From: Acidaminococcus sp. CAG:917
GTDB taxonomy: Bacteria; Bacillota; Clostridia; Christensenellales; CAG-917
Reading direction: 5' to 3'
DNA length: 5,847 nt
Assembly: GCA_000437555.1 (NCBI GenBank)
Contig: FR901028.1
Location: forward strand, 1 to 5,847
Position 1 is the stretch's first letter. Every line of letters begins with the position of its first letter. Shown in pieces: positions 4,454 to 5,847 of the stretch. The position numbers were made by a program, and so were the translations under genes. Under the pieces are notes generated by a model. That model was not told the origin of the DNA. It saw nothing but the letters and a program-made list of their open reading frames with translations, and made no database searches.

Positions 4454-4472
4454 GGACTAACATAGTTAGTCC
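4454..4472 (-). terminator. Second terminator downstream of the ferredoxin
   Basis: GGACTAAC (4454-4461) and GTTAGTCC (4465-4472) form a perfect 8-bp stem with an ATA loop. On the minus strand it is followed by a T-rich tract. It backs up the terminator at 4482-4507. Confidence 0.7.
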
Positions 4473-4481
4473 CATAAAAAT

Positions 4482-4507
4482 AAATTGACGGCCGAGGCCG
4501 TCAATTT
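4482..4507 (-). terminator. Terminator of the ferredoxin gene
   Basis: A perfect 12+12 palindrome (4482-4493 and 4496-4507, centre GA; the real loop will be slightly larger) whose right arm directly abuts the ferredoxin stop codon. On the minus strand it ends in TTTATTTTTAT. Its right side also has a T-run. Confidence 0.85.
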
Positions 4508-4508
4508 T

Positions 4509-4682
4509 TTAGTTGCTTTCGCTGATTGCACCTACGGGACAAGCTTCTTCGCAAGCTCCGCAATCTATACATTCAGCACCGTTGATGACGTATTTTCCGT
4601 CTCCTTCCGAAATAACACTGACGGGGCAGGTGTCTGCACAAGTACCGCAGCTGATGCAACTGTCATTGATAACTCTTGGCAT
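4509..4682 (-). CDS. 2[4Fe-4S] ferredoxin, clostridial type
   Basis: A 57-residue small electron carrier, cytoplasmic. It has the two classic cluster motifs CxxCxxCxxxCP: Cys9, 12, 15, 19 with Pro20, and Cys38, 41, 44, 48 with Pro49. In this fold the last Cys of each motif ligates the opposite cluster. The length is typical for clostridial ferredoxins, which pass low-potential electrons between oxidoreductases such as pyruvate:ferredoxin oxidoreductase and hydrogenase. The start is supported by AAGGAGA at 4689-4695 (minus strand), 7 bases before the ATG. It follows ricT on the same strand after a 77-base gap with no terminator that I can see. It may therefore be the last gene of the holB-ricT unit or have a weak promoter of its own. 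Two tandem terminators end it. The partner protein cannot be told from this window. Confidence 0.95.
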   Translation of the reverse strand: MPRVINDSCISCGTCADTCPVSVISEGDGKYVINGAECIDCGACEEACPVGAISESN

Positions 4683-4759
4683 AATCGTTCTCCTTATATA
4701 CTTTGATGAAATTATTTTAACACAGACGCTTTGTTTTGTATAGTCTTTTTTTTAAATTT

Positions 4760-5620
4760 TTACTGTTTCTCTTCCTCTTCCGAGTCGTCTATCTCATTGG
4801 CGTTCTGATGCGACTTTACGCCTATCTCGCTGAGGTTGTAAACTCTTCTTTCTATGTCGCCGTTTTTTAGCGTAACTTTTGCGGTAACGAGTTTTCTTAT
4901 AAGGTCGTTTGACTCAACGACTCCCCTGCCGTCCTTTGTGGTAATTTCGGAGCCGACCTTGGGCATTAACTTGAACACTTCGGAATAGTAGTCGTTTTCG
5001 TATTTTAAACAGCACATAAGCCTGCCGCAGTAGCCGTTTATCTTTTGCGGATTGAGCGACAACCCCTGAATTTTCGCCATTTTAATTGTGACCTTTTCAA
5101 AGTCCTGCAAATGCGTCGTGCAACAGCACGGCCTGCCGCAAACGGCGAGACCGCCCCTCATCTTGATGTCGTCGCGTTCGTATATCTGGCGAAGTTCTAT
5201 CCTCACCTTGAACACGGCGGCAAGCTCTCGGACGAGTTCTCTGAAGTCCACCCTGCCCGACGACGTAAAATAAAAAATCAGTTTGTGGCGGTCAAAGGTA
5301 TATTCGGCGTCGACGAGTTTCATTGAAAGATTCATATTCTGCACTTTTTCGGTTATGACGTCGAGCGCGTGCTGTTTGTCCTTTTCGTTACGCTTTAACT
5401 GTTCGACGTCCTTTTCGGTCGCCTTTCTTATGACGGGTTTGAGCTCGGACACAATCTCTTTTTCGTCAACCTCTTTATTGGGAACGGCCACGGTTCCGTA
5501 TTCTACGCCTCTTACCGTCTCTACTATGACTCCGTCGTTTTCGGCAAACTCAATCCCCTCGGGACTGAAATAATATACCTTAGCGGAATTTTTAAATTTA
5601 ACGCCAACAATCAGCGACAT
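4760..5620 (-). CDS. ricT: RicT (YaaT), PSP1-domain regulator of RNase Y
   Basis: A 286-residue cytoplasmic protein, close to the length of B. subtilis RicT (about 275). The PSP1 C-terminal-type core covers roughly residues 50-150, followed by two cysteine clusters: CGRPCCC (Cys161, 165, 166, 167) and YCGRLMCCLKYE (Cys198, 203, 204). The tail (about 272-286) is acidic. In B. subtilis RicT joins RicA (YmcA) and RicF (YlbF) in a complex that carries [4Fe-4S] clusters and promotes RNase Y-dependent mRNA processing, affecting sporulation, competence and biofilm. The cysteines here are the expected ligands. The ATG at 5618-5620 has GGAGGT at 5630-5635 (minus strand), 9 bases before. It overlaps the 3' end of holB by 10 bases, so the two are translationally coupled; holB-ricT is the conserved Firmicutes order. 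RicA and RicF are not in the window. Confidence 0.96.
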   Translation of the reverse strand: MSLIVGVKFKNSAKVYYFSPEGIEFAENDGVIVETVRGVEYGTVAVPNKEVDEKEIVSELKPVIRKATEKDVEQLKRNEKDKQHALDVITEKVQNMNLSMKLVDAEYTFDRHKLIFYFTSSGRVDFRELVRELAAVFKVRIELRQIYERDDIKMRGGLAVCGRPCCCTTHLQDFEKVTIKMAKIQGLSLNPQKINGYCGRLMCCLKYENDYYSEVFKLMPKVGSEITTKDGRGVVESNDLIRKLVTAKVTLKNGDIERRVYNLSEIGVKSHQNANEIDDSEEEEKQ

Positions 5621-5847
5621 TTGTATTTTACCTCCAATATTTTAAAGAGCATACGCTCAAGCACGACCTGCACCCCTACGTTTAACTTGAGCTTCGCTTT
5701 TGCCTCGTTGACGACGAAAATGCACTGCGCCGCCGCCATAGGACTGAATTCGCTCTTTAATTTTTCTATCTTATCTTTAACGTGCATTGTAAGCACGAGT
5801 CTGTCGTTTAAATCCGACGCAAGGATATCTCTCAAAATCACGGAAAG
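5611..5847 (-). CDS. holB: DNA polymerase III subunit delta-prime, C-terminal part
   Basis: The last 78 codons of a gene that enters from the right edge; the frame is open at 5847, and a GTG at 5841 is internal, not a start. The visible part is helical and rich in Lys and Leu, ending NVGVQVVLERMLFKILEVKYKCR before a TGA at 5611-5613. This fits the C-terminal collar domain of clamp-loader delta-prime (full length about 300-330 residues), which helps load the beta clamp onto DNA. There are few family motifs in this part, so the call rests on length, fold pattern and the holB-ricT order. It overlaps ricT by 10 bases, with the ricT ribosome binding site inside its coding sequence. Confidence 0.75.
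   Translation of the reverse strand, partial: LSVILRDILASDLNDRLVLTMHVKDKIEKLKSEFSPMAAAQCIFVVNEAKAKLKLNVGVQVVLERMLFKILEVKYKCR

Noticed and set aside
5045..5573. Several plus-strand frames across ricT
   Set aside because: Antisense shadows of a well-supported gene.
1..5847. CRISPR array
   Set aside because: No set of repeats of about 25-40 bases with regular unique spacers; the only short iterons (2042-2074) are 10 bases long.

Overview
This window looks like the chromosome of an anaerobic, low-to-medium GC Gram-positive bacterium of the Clostridia/Firmicutes type. The evidence is a C-terminal DNA polymerase III delta-prime (holB) gene overlapping ricT (yaaT), which is the Bacillus/Clostridia gene order. 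A clostridial-type 2[4Fe-4S] ferredoxin, a C_GCAxxG_C_C redox protein, strong GGAGG ribosome binding sites, sigma-A-like TTGxxx/TATAAT promoters and many hairpin-plus-T-run terminators agree with this. Both tRNA genes encode their CCA ends. TGA works as a stop (holB) and TGG as Trp, so the code looks standard. I cannot name a species.

Layout from left to right. Positions 1-436 hold no convincing gene: a terminator tail at the edge, a GC-richer stretch with a 123-bp nested imperfect palindrome (143-265), and the terminator of a leftward tRNA-Ala(GGC) at 437-512. After an AT-rich gap, a rightward gene (855-1769) encodes a multi-pass membrane protein of the CPBP (CAAX protease/bacteriocin-processing) type with degenerate active-site motifs. 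Positions 1770-2118 hold a promoter, a truncated tRNA-Arg(CCT)-like 5' half (about 1908-1978), a run of GGTATA motifs, and a hairpin overlapping the promoter of the intact tRNA-Arg(CCT) at 2119-2195.

Positions 2230-3340 look like a small graveyard of mobile-element DNA. It has a structured leader with a terminator-like hairpin, an intact 87-residue accessory gene (2568-2831), a coupled downstream gene broken by an in-frame TGA and truncated at its 3' end, and an antisense scrap of an ABC exporter ATPase joined directly to that truncation. A symmetric terminator closes the region.

Everything to the right is on the minus strand. It comprises a C_GCAxxG_C_C protein (3429-3878) whose promoter appears to give a leaderless mRNA, a short basic reading frame ending in a strong terminator (4036-4137, open up to 4245), an apparently empty gap, two tandem terminators, the ferredoxin (4509-4682), ricT (4760-5620) and the truncated end of holB (5611 to the window edge). 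holB and ricT overlap and are surely one transcription unit; the ferredoxin may be its last gene.

The best candidates for something unusual are the tRNA-Arg half that breaks off beside its anticodon loop, about 170 bp upstream of an intact tRNA of the same anticodon; the helically phased GGTATAAA repeats between them; the nested palindrome near the left edge; and the chimeric pseudogene junction. I did not find a clear new defence, CRISPR or biosynthetic system.
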